The notes under the pieces were generated by a model. That model was not told the origin of the DNA. It saw only the letters and a list, made by a program, of their open reading frames with translations, and searched no databases. From positions 1 to 64,000 of the forward strand of contig VWPU01014792.1 in assembly GCA_013398955.1 (NCBI GenBank): a DNA stretch of 64,000 nt, read 5' to 3'. The position numbers and the translations under genes were made by a program. This document shows positions 12,975-25,140 of the stretch, in pieces. Source of the stretch: Callaeas wilsoni (taxonomy: Eukaryota > Chordata > Aves > Passeriformes > Callaeidae). Every line of letters begins with the position of its first letter. Position 1 is the first letter of the stretch.

Positions 12975-13160
12975 GTCAAATATGGATGGGCAGCAACATA
13001 GCACTCCCTATTCCAAGGAAGGTGATGGATTCACCACCCTGGAAGAGTTCAAGGAATGACTGGATATGGCACTTGTTCACAGGAAGATGGATCACTCAAA
13101 GACTGGACTTGAGGATATTGGGGGTCTTTTCCAACCTGAATGACTCTGTGATTCTGTGAT
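12975..13160 (+). mobile_element. CR1 LINE, short truncated 3' end
   Basis: The CR1 3' segments appear in order: 'ggtgatggattcaccaccctggaagagttcaaggaatgactggatatggcact', then 'gactggacttgagg', then 'ggtcttttccaacctgaatgactctgtgattctgtgat'. They end at the usual (ATTCTGTG)-type terminus. The left edge is uncertain because the first 40 bases are more diverged. The copy has no coding capacity. Confidence 0.88.
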
Positions 13161-16100
13161 ATCCAGGCCTCTTCTTCTCAGCAGGGCAGAGAGAGCCTGT
13201 GATTCCTCAGCAGAGGCTTCAGGGACAGGAGGAGATAGGCCTTGATTTTGCCAAGTGCCCCTGTCCCAGGGTGAGTGCGGCGTTAACTGACAGCAGCCGT
13301 CACGCTTGTGTTGCCAAGGATCTTCAATGTCACACATGCCACTGCTGAAATGCTTAGTAAAAGCCCTGTGTCTCCAAACAACTGCACGAAGCAGTATAAG
13401 AGAGGAACTAACCCCTGAATAAATTTTTAAATGAACTGTAACTTTTGGGTAGGCCTCTAGAGTAGCAATTAAGACCTGCAGTGTGAATGTCATCAGACAG
13501 ACACTATGTACAAGTCGACCCAGCAGACAAGGTCTCTAAACAATTTAATGTGGTTTAAACTATTTTAGTTCAGTGTAGCAAATCAATAATCATCTGTGAA
13601 GAGCTCTACTTAAAAAGGAAGGATTTGAACTGTGACAGCTGGTCAAGGAAGGGCCTGTAATGGCAGACACTTGATTATTCCAAAAAGAAAAGGTTGACAA
13701 TATTTTCTGTGGCTCAGTATTACATACAAGTTCACCTTCAGTGGAAAGGCAACATTAACACAAACAAAATATCATGAGGCTAAAAGAAAAAAGAGCTCCA
13801 GATTTTGTTTTGGTAAATGAGATGGTGTCAAGGAAAATGTAGAGAAAAAAGATGGCCCTCATAAAAGTTCTCTTTGTCAAAATAATGACTACATGAAGGA
13901 AATCCTTCTCATGCAAAACAACAAGCACAAGACAAGTTCAAGGCCAGTTTGAAGTGGGACTTCCTGTCTACGTATAATTGGTGATGATACCTACAAATGG
14001 AAATTTTGCAGGAATTATAAGATTTGGCATCATCAAAAGAAGAGCCGAAGCATAAGTAATCAGTGTGAGGTTTCCACAGTCCCACTGAATGAAATGATTT
14101 TGTTGTGTTTCTATTTCAATGAGCCACTAAACAGAAGCCATTTTAGTCATAAGATAGAAAAGTTTGCAGTTTGAAAGTTAATCCCAAAATTGTCTGCAAC
14201 AGTAGTTGTCTAAGATGCTTCCCTTTCATAATAAATGACTGTTCTTCTCTTTCACAAAAGAGCAGCAATGGAATTTTATTAATTTATTAGCTTTTTCTTT
14301 GTATTCAAAAGAAGGAGAACATTTGTGTAAGAGGAAAGCTGGATTTGCAGAGAAAGCTATTTTTATGTCTCCCAGCAGAAGATTTTAACAGTCAGTCTAG
14401 CTCTCACGAAATGTCCTCACTTTCCCTTCTGACCCATCCTCTCTGCCATTTGCGTGTCTAGCTTCACTTACTGTGAGAAACACCCATGGAAGCCAGCTGT
14501 CAAAGACTGTGCTGGCTAAGGAGGAGGAGGATGTTTACTCTGACAGAGTTAGGATTTGTGCTGAAGGTCCTTCTAAAACACGTCCCATTTCTTCCACCGT
14601 TTCCAGGACTGATGCAAGAATTGTCAGGTGAGTTGTTCTGTGTTTTGTTACACAAAAAGTCCACTTAGGAGACCGCAGAGGACTTCTGTTCCACTGTCTG
14701 TGCATTTCATCACAGAGATCTGAAAATCAGGGTTGTGACCCACAGCTGGAACTGGCTGAATTCAGTGCCAGCACAGAGAGCAGGATTATGTGTTTTGAGA
14801 TTGCTTTTTCAAAACAGTCAGGTAACAATGGCATTACAAAAAAAGGCACCAAATGAAACAGAACATCTAGTACAGCCAGTGGGACCACATATCACAACAA
14901 ATCCCGTTGTGAAAAGAATTTAAAAGTCTTGCGAGAGGGAAGACCAAAACAGCTCATATTCAGACTTTTCTCCTTTCTGTTTGTCTTTTGAAAAAACAAG
15001 CAAATAATGTCCTGGAGAGATAATGACAATTCAGACCACGAGGTGCTCTCTGCTCAGATTAATGCACATCTTTTGTTTTCTGTCGATCCAAGACCAAGAC
15101 GTATGTTTAAAGAAATAGGGAGAGGCATAAAAACAAAACATAAGGAATACTGTATGTACGGTGTATGGTTATTGAGATAAACCCCCCATTGTTTGGAACA
15201 TTAGAAAAAAGGAATAAGAATCATTTATTGCCAGTGCTTAAATAGCACATAAGTAAACTAAATTGGAGAAGGTATAACCCAACATATAAGCATTGATGCA
15301 CTGAGGCAGGAAGTGTCCTCTGGAAAGGATGCATTTGCTTACAGCATGTCTGAAAGGACTAATTCATCAGAATTTATATGCAAATGTATATAGCATGCTT
15401 ATATATAGCAGTGGATAGAGTCAGAACATTAGCAAAGAAACAACTCTGGTTGACAGCTGTGCTCCTTTTTTTGAGCAGTTCTCTTTTATGAAATTTACCT
15501 TTAAAATTCTATGACTTTAATAGAAAGGAATTATCTTTTCATCCTTTTCAAAAACTCGGTTGTGCCTTCTCAACCCAAGAATCAGCCTTGGCACAGCCCG
15601 TCTCCAACTACAGTGAGACAGTGCCTTTCATTCCTGCAAACAGATGATCTTCCTTCTAAATGCTACCTGAAGCCAAACAAGCAAGTGGAAGACAAGTACA
15701 TACATTTTGTAGGAGACTCGCTACACAAACCCCAGATACAACTGTATACACCACTAAGGCTGCTACACTGTGCTTACACACGTGCATAAATATGCAGCCC
15801 TGACTCCACAGCGTGAGTCCTATTGCATTTTGTGCCATGCACAGAGAAGTCAAAAAAGAAAGTCACACATGGAGAGAGCAAGAGTAGGGGAGGCCTTTAC
15901 TTACTTTGAATGCAGTACAAGTATCTCCGGCACCCACAAAACAGAGCCTAAGGGAGGCAAACTACACAGCTCGTGTGCTAAGAAGCATGAAATAGAGTAG
16001 AAACATGGCCTTAGTCAGACAGTTCTGAGAAGTCCCACAGGTTGCAGTGGTCCCCTGCATTATGTAAACTGTTTGAGCTGCCAGTGGCACTGCATTTCTC

Positions 16101-17058
16101 TTCGTAGAAGCTCAGCTGAAACTGAGAATTCTAGTGGAATGAGAGAAGAGTGACTGTGCAGCACCAGTTACAAGTCCTGTTTCTCAAGAGCTTGAGCTTC
16201 TGAGGTTCTATGAGCAGGTAAAACTTCTTACTTCCACTGCTGGGCAGTGTTGCAGACTCCTTCCCAACACTTGACACCATTCAGACATGCATGTTTGGGT
16301 GGATGGGGTCATGGGTGCTGGGGAGGGTGGGGAAGATATGGAGGGTGGCCTGTTACAACATTTGCCAAAGCCTGTGTGTGAGGAGTAGGTAAGCCCACAG
16401 AACTACAGCACAGGCAGTTTCATTAGATCACACATCCCTGTTGAAATGCTTTTCTCCATCATTCTGATGATGACTCATATACAGCTTCAATTGGCCTGCA
16501 TCTTATGTAAGATATTTTGAGACTCTGTGGCATCATTTCTAGGGAGTGAACCAAAAAATCACATAAAAGATAAGAAATAAAACTGTCAGCTTTAGGCTGG
16601 TGGCAAGAACTTCAGACTACATGAGGTAACAGGCCTTGGGACAATGTCTGTGGCTTTACCATCTATTTGTATTGCATCTGGTCCAGTAAGGCACTGGATC
16701 TATTACAGAGACAATAATGCAGTATTCATTTAGGAAACTGCAGGCCTGTCTTTCAATCAAAGAAGCAAATCCCTGAGAATGGGTTTATGTTAGTGTGGGT
16801 GAAAGTTCAATGCACACCCAGCCCTGAAAAAAAGTACATACCAGATACTGACTGCCAGGCAGGTGGGAAAACACAGGTTGATGGAGATAGCAGGAGCTGT
16901 GTCCAGGAATTACACAGATTTACAACATGAATAATCTCCTTGGTCTTAAATTATGGCACACAAAACTTGTCTGATGAGTCTGTGAATGGATAGGAATGCA
17001 CGGCTGACTTATTAGGTGCATATAATTCCAAAAGATCTTCACATGCCTCATGGTATTA
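13161..17058. other. Unassigned sequence
   Basis: I recognise no gene or repeat family. A G-rich patch lies at about 16296-16350 ('gtgctggggagggtgggg'). An ATGCAAAT octamer occurs at 15378-15385 in AT-rich context. A single 8-mer is not evidence of function. Confidence 0.5.
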
Positions 17059-17112
17059 ATTTCTAAGTCATTAACCATTTCTAAGTCATTGACCTTACAA
17101 CTAAGTCATGAG
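17059..17112. repeat. 18-bp tandem repeat, about 3 copies
   Basis: 'atttctaagtcattaacc' (17059-17076) is followed directly by 'atttctaagtcattgacc' (17077-17094), with one mismatch. A more diverged third unit contains 'ctaagtcatgag' (to 17112). Confidence 0.8.
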
Positions 17113-18140
17113 ATGGAATCAGAAGGCTTAATCTGTGACTATATGCTGTGTTCATGTTAAGGGATTAACATCAGGATTTTCTGTTGCAGTAATTACAGAA
17201 ATTGATAGTTGTTTGAGAAAAAAGCTACTGTGGGATTGAAATAGCTGACATTTCATGAGTTTTGTACATGAGCTAGTAATTGTCACATGTTTCTGCCAGA
17301 ATATTTAACGTATGGCTAAGTGCCATGAAACAGATTTCTCACTAGCATTCACACATTTTTGTTTTGACTGTGGAAGCAATGAAAGGGGATTCATATGCCC
17401 TAAATTAGTGACCTAGAAGTTTGAGGTATGAGAGTGAATTAATCAAGACCTTCTTCATACATAAAGTGAAAGGATAGGACCATCATATACATTTACCTCA
17501 TCAAACAATTGTTCAAGACAGGTTTGGACGTGGTTCTTAACATCTTAACAAAAGAGAAGCCAGCTCATATACAAATGTTGAACTCTGATTCTTTAAATAA
17601 AATAGGAAGGCTTCTCACTTGCTGCACAGTTTAAAAGAATCCACATACACCCACATATACCTACCTGAAGACAGACAAATATATTAAAATTAAAGAGAGT
17701 TTTCTAAATCAAGCATCACAAACTGGAAAACATCTGAAATAAGACCAGTTTCTAACTCCCATCATATCATAAGTATCAAACAACTACCACACATCCTCCA
17801 GATTTCCTGGTGCAACTGCAAACACTTGCTCAGTGGGACATTCCTCTTTAGGAATGGACAGTCCAACTTCACTTTGCAAATCTGGCTGAAACATTTCTAT
17901 GTTGTTGATCACCCATCTCTGCCCAGCAATTTTCTTCAATGTAGTACAAAACAAACAGACCAGTGTCCTGAAGAAAAGTAACTCACATAGTAGATTCCTA
18001 ATTGATTTCCTGGCTTCCAAAAGAGAACCTTACCCAGTGACTTCTCTGGAGTTCAGCTCTAGCTGGCTACAAGTAAGAGCAGGACAAGACGTCAACTGCA
18101 AGCCCCCTTTCAGACATGGGACAGAAATGATGAAGTCCAG
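17113..18140. other. Unassigned sequence
   Basis: Nothing is recognised before the short (TTA)n tract. Confidence 0.5.
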
Positions 18141-18164
18141 TTATTGTTATTATTATTATTATTA
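18141..18164. repeat. (TTA)n microsatellite
   Basis: A run of about seven TTA or TTG units, 'ttattgttattattattatta', forms a short simple repeat. Confidence 0.85.
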
Positions 18165-21100
18165 ATCTTAAACCTTGGTCTGAGTTGTAAGGTCACAATA
18201 CAAGTTTTCCCTTGGTGACTACCTAGAAACATTACAACATTTAGGAAGGATTAATAATAAGAAATGACGGGACTCAAACTGCTCATGACTATCCACTAAT
18301 AATTTGGCTATGTGTTTAAGAAGGATATTAGAAAGGCCAGATTCTCAAATCACAAGCAGGTAGGAAAAAAAGAAACCAACCCTATTAGTTCTTCCTTAGA
18401 AGTAAATTTTGGTGAAAAAAGGAACTGGGAAAAAATCAAATGCCATGGCACCATCACAATGCTGCATTCATATATGAACTGCTTCTGTTTACTGTTATAA
18501 AAAACCAAAAATTCAAACAAGACCAGTGATACATCACAAAAAATTGAAAGCTTGCTCTTAAAAGGGCTGACCTTATCAAAGCACTGTACTCTATCCTTTT
18601 CTTTTCAAGGAAATTTCATCAGAAAATTTTGGTAAAGATTATAGTCTGATGAAATGGCCTTTTGTGGAAGAAAATTACTGAGGTAGGACGTTTGCAAATG
18701 ACTGCATAAACAACCCATTCATGGAAGCCTGCTGCATCATTGTCTGCTTGAAAGATCAATTCATTTTTTCAGTAATCAGTGTACCAGCAGATAATGCTCC
18801 TTCTGGAGTCATATCTTTTCAGATTGAGATTGCTTTACTAAAAAAAAAAACAATGGAGTGATACTGGATTTACATAAACTGAAAAATTACAAATTTGCAG
18901 CTATATCAATTACAATAAGGGAGCTATTTTTTGAAGACATACTGCAGATATACATGAAGACATACATTGTTGAATTCGAAAGCTCAAAACTTAGAGCACT
19001 TACACTGCTTATAGCTGTAACCTCAGTTTGCCAATGACTTCCTTACCTGCCTACCCACCATGGAATTGCATTTTGTATTTATGATACTGAACACAGATGA
19101 CAATTATTAAATTGATGTTCTGAAAACATGGGCTTTTGCTGTGCTCTGTTGGTGACTGCCCATTTACAATTTATGCCATATGTCAAACACTTGCCCTCTG
19201 CAAAATGCAGAAAGACCCCCTGAAAAACACAGCCTGCAGTCAGCTTGGGGAAGCAAGAAAAAAGGGACAAAACATTCCCATAGGCCAGGGACACAGGCTA
19301 CAGGGCAGAAGTGTGACAAAGTTCCTAGTCAAGGGGAGAGAGTCATTCATGTGAAAACAAAAATACTTCATACTTCTGCCCTGATTGTTTACCACCCTGT
19401 TGAACAAGTCATGCAGGAAAGACACCTCAAGGAATTTTGCATGCAAGTTCTTCAATACTGAATTAAGAAATGTTAAACATATTATTCTTTAATCCTTTCC
19501 GCTACCTCTTTTCTCATGGATGGGCCAGGAAAATGACTGGAACACAAAACAGCCCATAGAATGCAATACATTTCTTGAAATGGTGAGCAAACCCCTCCAG
19601 AGTCTCATAGTGTGTGGAATGAGTTTACAGAGGCTGTCCTGGGCATCCAGTTGTTTTAATTCTATAAATCCCAAGAAGACAGTGATGGTCTGTGATAATT
19701 TTTTTCCCCACTGTGCTCCTCAGAAGTCTATGGATATGTACTTTGGAAGAAGAATACTCTCCAGCTTTACACAGTCATTAATCCTGACCAGAACACTACA
19801 GTTAATTAGAGACACTGGCTCCTTGCCTACAAACAGATGCCTTTTCATCTTTCAGAGTCAGGGAAGAGAGACAAATTTACGGTGATTCTTTGAAAAGAGC
19901 ATTACAAACATTGGATTTTCACTCTTCCAGTCAGATGAACATGCCTCTGCCTATAGAAATGGGGCAGCGATTCATCTCTCAGTAAAGCAACTGACATTCC
20001 CATATTCCCCACATTTCAGGAACACAAAGGAGACATTTTTAGTAGCTAAGCAACTGACCATGGTGGTGTCTTTTAAAATAACAAATTCTTCTCTCCCTAA
20101 CTGAAGCTTGCAGAATTAACATAAAAAACTTCAGTCATATTTCTCCCATTTGTTGGTCAGCTATGAAACTGCTCACTTTTCGTTTGTTTGCTTTTGCAGC
20201 TGACATGACTGAGCCATTCTCTGTTCAGCTTGGGGGTTTTTAGAATCTTTTAGGCAGAACTTTTTTCCCTAATGGCGTTTGAAAAACTTATCTTGGAAAA
20301 CTCAGTTAAGATAAAACCTACCTTATGCCTGAACCAAAGAAATAAAGATTTCTTTATATACAGATTAATTATTATCAGTTATGCAGACTGTTCTCATGAG
20401 AGGATTTATTTGGTGAAAGGACATGTCTGTAATTCCTTTGGAGCAAACCAGTTTTTAGCCATAGAAAGCAGAACTAGTAATGGCTTACTGCTGCACTGGG
20501 TTCTGGCTGAGAGGTAGTCATGAAGTTAACTTTCTTCTTAACAGCTAATATAATGCTGCGTTTTGCATTTGTGACTAAAATAATGTTGATGACATACTGC
20601 TGTTTTACTTATTTCTGAACAGTTCTTGGACAGCATGAATCCTTCTCGGCTTCTCACTTGCCCCTGCAGGGAACAGGTGGCTGGGTGGGCGAGGAGTTGG
20701 GAAGGGACACTGCTGGAAATGCACTGAATACCCAATACTGTATGACTTTCTGCTTAGCAATGAAAGCTGGAGGAAAGGAGGAGGAAGGAGGCATGTTTGT
20801 GGTGATAACATTTGTCTTCTCAAGGTGGCACCACACGTGCTGAGGCCCTACTTTCCTGGAAAAGGCTGGATGTTTTTAGATAATGCAATAATTTTGTAGT
20901 TGCAATGTGGAGAAACAACAAGAGCTAGACTTTCATTGTGTGTGTAAACTGTCCATCTTTGATGAGTTTGTGATTATGTTACTTTGATTTTCAGGTGTAG
21001 AACTTTTTTTGTGGATACAAGTGAGTTTCTAAGGAGTGTATAGTGAATATATAATTTAATGACAATTCAGTTTCACAGAGACAAGAGGTAGAAAATATAT

Positions 21101-21184
21101 GATGTAGGTATCCAGGCTTTGGCAGTAGAGGCTCTGCAGCACTGGCCTCAGCACTGGGAAGAGGCCAAGGGTTAACTAGTGCTG
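18165..21184. other. Unassigned AT-rich sequence
   Basis: I recognise no gene or repeat. It contains a run of A at about 18840-18851. The longest open frame (about 120 codons, 19520-19885, +) has no motif I can identify. Confidence 0.5.
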
Positions 21185-21550
21185 GACACAGATGATTCCA
21201 GGCAGTTCCAGCTGGTTCCAACAAACCCAACACAGGACATAGCTGAGCCCCTCGGTCAAGCTCATGTTACCTCTGAGCAAAGGTATTTAAGAAAGGTCAC
21301 AATGCTGTGAACAGTGAGATTTTTAAAAAAAAAAAAAAATGCAAGAAATGACCCTGCAAACACCAAGGTCAGAAAAGGAGGAGAGGGAAGATGTTTCCCA
21401 AGCTCCAGAGCAGTGACTCCCCCTGTGGCCTACAGAGAGGATCACACTGGAGCACAAAGCCACACTGCAGTAAATGCAGGATCTTATGCCGGAGAAGGTA
21501 GATATTTTCTGTCAGGAACTGTGGCCTGTGGAGAGCTCCTATTCCCAAAA
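21185..21550 (+). mobile_element. Old partial LTR related to the 4441-5824 family
   Basis: The order of blocks matches the LTR at 4441-5824. 'ccagctggttccaaca' and 'agctgagcccctcgg' lie in U3. TATTTAA follows at 21284-21290, where the other copy has CATTTAA. 'aacaccaaggtcag' plus 'gaggagaggga' corresponds to 'gacaccaaggtcag' plus 'gagggggagg'. Then come 'ctccagagcagtgac' and 'gccggagaaggtaga'. It lacks the TNIK-like insert; the two flanking LTR blocks are separated here by a short stretch with a run of about 15 A. No clean termini or target-site duplication are found, so it is truncated or heavily decayed. Confidence 0.65.
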
Positions 21551-21565
21551 GTTATGCAGACCCTA

Positions 21566-24489
21566 GCTGGGTTATGTCATGCTTGAAAAAGCCTCTTTCT
21601 CCACCACCTATAGGAGTCTAAATAATGACTGTAACTACAATGAAATACTGTATTTACAGGACACACGGGATTGCTTGTGTCCTTTACATTTGAACCCTGT
21701 CTCGTTCTGGAACAACTGTGCTTTGCAGGCAGGAGGACATGATGAACTCAGTCATGGCTCTTCTCTTTCTGTTCCCCTGGTGCTTGACTTCTGCTTCCAT
21801 CCAAGACTCAGGGACCACCAAGTCATCAGACCAATTTGCTTTATTAGGGGTAGCTTCTGTAACTGTAGTTGAAAAATACAGGAATGAATCCTGCCATTAG
21901 AAAGCATGAGCATCGCTGATGTTGTGTCTCTATGAATAGGCACAAGAATTAAGGTATTCACTCCTTTCATATTGCTGCATTGCAATATAACTGTTAAACG
22001 CAACGTTCACCAGGGTAATAAGGTGCCCTCTTTTACAGCAGAGTACACCTGTGAGTCTACACTGCTTTTAAACACTTCATTGCTATTTAAGGGGAATTCA
22101 GCCTTGCCCTGCCAGCAAGGCAGGTGAAGTGAGGTGATGAACGTTCCTACCACCATTTCTGTGAACGCATGCCCTTGTCTCAGCAGAGCTAAACCAGTAG
22201 CCTTCTCAGTTACAACAGAGGAATAAATGCAGATGTTTCATACTATTTTCCTGGGCCAAGAATCCCTTCAAATTGTCACTGCACTGAAGACCTTTAGGAA
22301 ATAAATATCAGAAGGGGATTTTTTGACACGCAAGTTCAAAGTGACATGAAATACTGTAATATGGAGCTCATTGTTCTCATCCTGTTCTTCAGCTGTATTG
22401 CAGATGAGCTTGAACTTCTGAGTTCTGAGCCTGGCCCCAGATTGAGGAGTGAGAATTTCACAAGGAAATCCTTTTATAATAATTTCCTGAAGCTTTTCTG
22501 TGCCATGATATATTTCCCACTGTAGGCTTCCTCACTGTAGGAAAAAAATGGGAGGTAAGCATTGAAAACTGGGTTCTAATGCCTCATCCTTACATTGTTC
22601 TTTTCAGATGGAGTGGTTTTTTGGATTGGTGTGGGCTATTTTTTTGTTTTGCTGGGGGTTTTTGATGTCTTTTTTAGTAGCAGTATATGATTCCACAGAA
22701 GAAAAAAAAAAATCCTGCTTTCTCTATTGTAGTCTATCAGCTCCTGGACAAAAAGGATCTTGTTTCTTGGTCTTTCCAAAAGCTGCGAACTCTCCTTCTG
22801 ACCTTCTCTTGGCAGTTCCAGACTCCTGAATTGGCTACCTTTCTCTGTGGATAAAATCCAGTAAGCTGTTTTCTGACCAACTCATCCCTTCACAGCCCTG
22901 TACAAGCAGAATGACACAGGTGGTTTTTGCCACATACCCATTATTTAGAGACTTTCAGATGCTAATGCCACTGATTATACAAAGAGATCTCTCCTTATAC
23001 GCCTCTGAAGCAAATTTTACTTGTACAGCATTGAAGTGAAGATATAGAAAATTTGCTGGAAGAAAACAGTGTCCTTTCAGAAGAATGCTTTGTGAACATC
23101 AGTGCAGGAGAGAAAGATTATGTATTGAATGAAGATGGTAAATTAATTTTTCTTTCAAGGAAGAATAAAGAACATAGAAAATTAAAAGCAGTATTGCTTA
23201 AATGGCAAATCACAACACATACAGATCACAATAACTGAAAATTCACATTTCATCTGCTTAGAAACCACTATTAGGGCAAAAAAAAAGGTAAATTACTCTA
23301 TAGAAAATGTAGAAAAAAGTACCTAGTGCAAAGAAGAACCATTCTTTCTTTGCATGATTGTTAACAGTTAATGCTCCCCCTTCTTGAATCTACAGTGATT
23401 CCAACAGCTTTGCTTTCTTTCTTTCAGCAGGGAAGGCTGAGATTGTTTGTGCATTAATGTTTAATAGTGATTGCATAGCAGCTGAAAACAGAGGAGAGTA
23501 CAAGCAGAATGAGTGAGTTGTCCTGTCTTGCCACAGGATTCTTAAATGTCCTTGTGCAACTCATGTCAGACAAGATGAAAGAACAGAGCAGTTCTAAAAG
23601 ATATAGAGATAAATCTGAGCATGGGCAAGCCGAGGCTTCTTCTGCAGACAAAGGTGAGAGCCCAGCACATCTCAGCTGAGATTCACTGCAGCGTCATACA
23701 CCAGACTGTTCTCAGGTTCCCAGTGCTATCAACTCTGCCTTTCCCTCAGGATCTCACCTTTCTTCTGTCCAGAAGAACTTCCTTTTTAAGTAAGATGAGA
23801 AATTCATAGCTTAACCTGCCTGGATATCCCAGTCTTCCTGCTGTGTCTCCTGCGAAGTATCTTAAGGAAGGTGACCAGGAGGCCAGCATGAGCCACAGTA
23901 ATGAGTTTCATATGGTCGTGAGTAAACCTTCACTCAGAGCACATAGATAAGGTCTTACAGACCCACTTTTTTGTTACAGGTTATTATACCTGTCTTCTGT
24001 GTAAGTGCTGGCTGTGCACTCTGCAATATTCTACATGCATTTATAAAACTGCAGTTGCAGCATCTTAGCAGCACGTCAGGAAGTGGTAGGGGGAGCTATA
24101 CAATGGTGGGCCCCAATATGAATACACATCTCTACATGGCTTACCTCTCAGTCAGCATGTCTCTGCCAACAAACACCATCTATGAGTAGTAAGAATGGAA
24201 AGAGGAGGGTGCTACATCACTGAAGGCTGTAAAGCTTCTCAACCCATTCTGTCACAGGCCCACTGGAGAAACAGAAAATCAGCAGGCATTCAGGGCTAGT
24301 CCTAAAAACAAGAGGTCTGCCCTGCCTGTGCTGCATAATCACTATTGAAAATCCAGAACTGAGTCGAAACAGAGACCCAGAAGTACAGGATTTTCCTGAG
24401 GATCACTTACCCAAGGGTGCACTGGGAAAGGAAAGGAAAGCATGCCAAAATCAGAGAGGTTGTAAAGAAACATAGGTTCTTTCACAGAC
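21566..24489. other. Unassigned sequence
   Basis: I recognise no gene or repeat family. Short T-rich and A-rich runs occur near 22608-22720 and 23279. Confidence 0.5.
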
Positions 24490-25140
24490 TGGAATAAAGT
24501 TCAAGAAGAAGAAACTTAATGGTCATTTTGCTGAGTGGAAAATATTCAGTAATGATGTCCCTCAGGTTTTATTAACATCCTCATCTGAAAACTTGTGAAG
24601 GAGCTGAATAGTGAAACCTCCAATTCTGCTGCTGATAGTCTGATAGTCTTTCAGTCAAATGCCACAGTTAATGATGAGGCAGTCCAGAATGACCTTTCAA
24701 AACTGATTTAGTGGGCAAAAGAATGGCTGATAACCTCCAGCATAAACACAAAACAATGTGTCTACAGATAAATAATTCTAAGCCATGCTATTGTGGCACT
24801 AAGAGCAGAACTGGCAATTCAGCTCAGGATAGAGCTCTCAGACAGGTCTCTGCAAATATTGCTTCAGCATGCAATAGCAGTGAGTTGAGAAAAACCGAGT
24901 AGAATGCTAAGCACCCCCAGGGAAGGATGCAGAAGAAGATGGGGAATAATTCTTTTGTACCTAAAACCATGGTACCTCTATTTCATAACCACTATGTGCA
25001 ATTCTGTTCTGTACCCCTCTAAATGGGTGGCAGCGAGGATTGGACAGGCAAAAGCAATCAGGTGGTGGACTTCTAGAGAAAGACTGTTCTGCAGTCCAAG
25101 AGTAAAGGGGGACTCCATAAAATGAGTATGAATTTGGGCT
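24490..25140 (+). mobile_element. Old CR1-like LINE fragment (reverse transcriptase C-terminal region)
   Basis: Blocks of the CR1 ORF2 3' region appear in order despite many substitutions. 'gtgggcaaaagaatggctgataacctccagc' corresponds to the 'W..EW.M.FN..KC' segment. It is followed by a 'gatagagctctcagacaggtctctgcaaat' segment and 'accatggtacctctatttcataaccactatgtgcaattctgttctg' (the 'vRP.LEYCVQFW' region). The copy is full of stops and indels, so it is an ancient inactive remnant. The right edge is uncertain because the usual 3'UTR and tail are not recognisable. Confidence 0.75.

Noticed and set aside
15378..15385. ATGCAAAT octamer as a POU-factor site
   Set aside because: A single 8-mer in AT-rich DNA is expected by chance in 64 kb.
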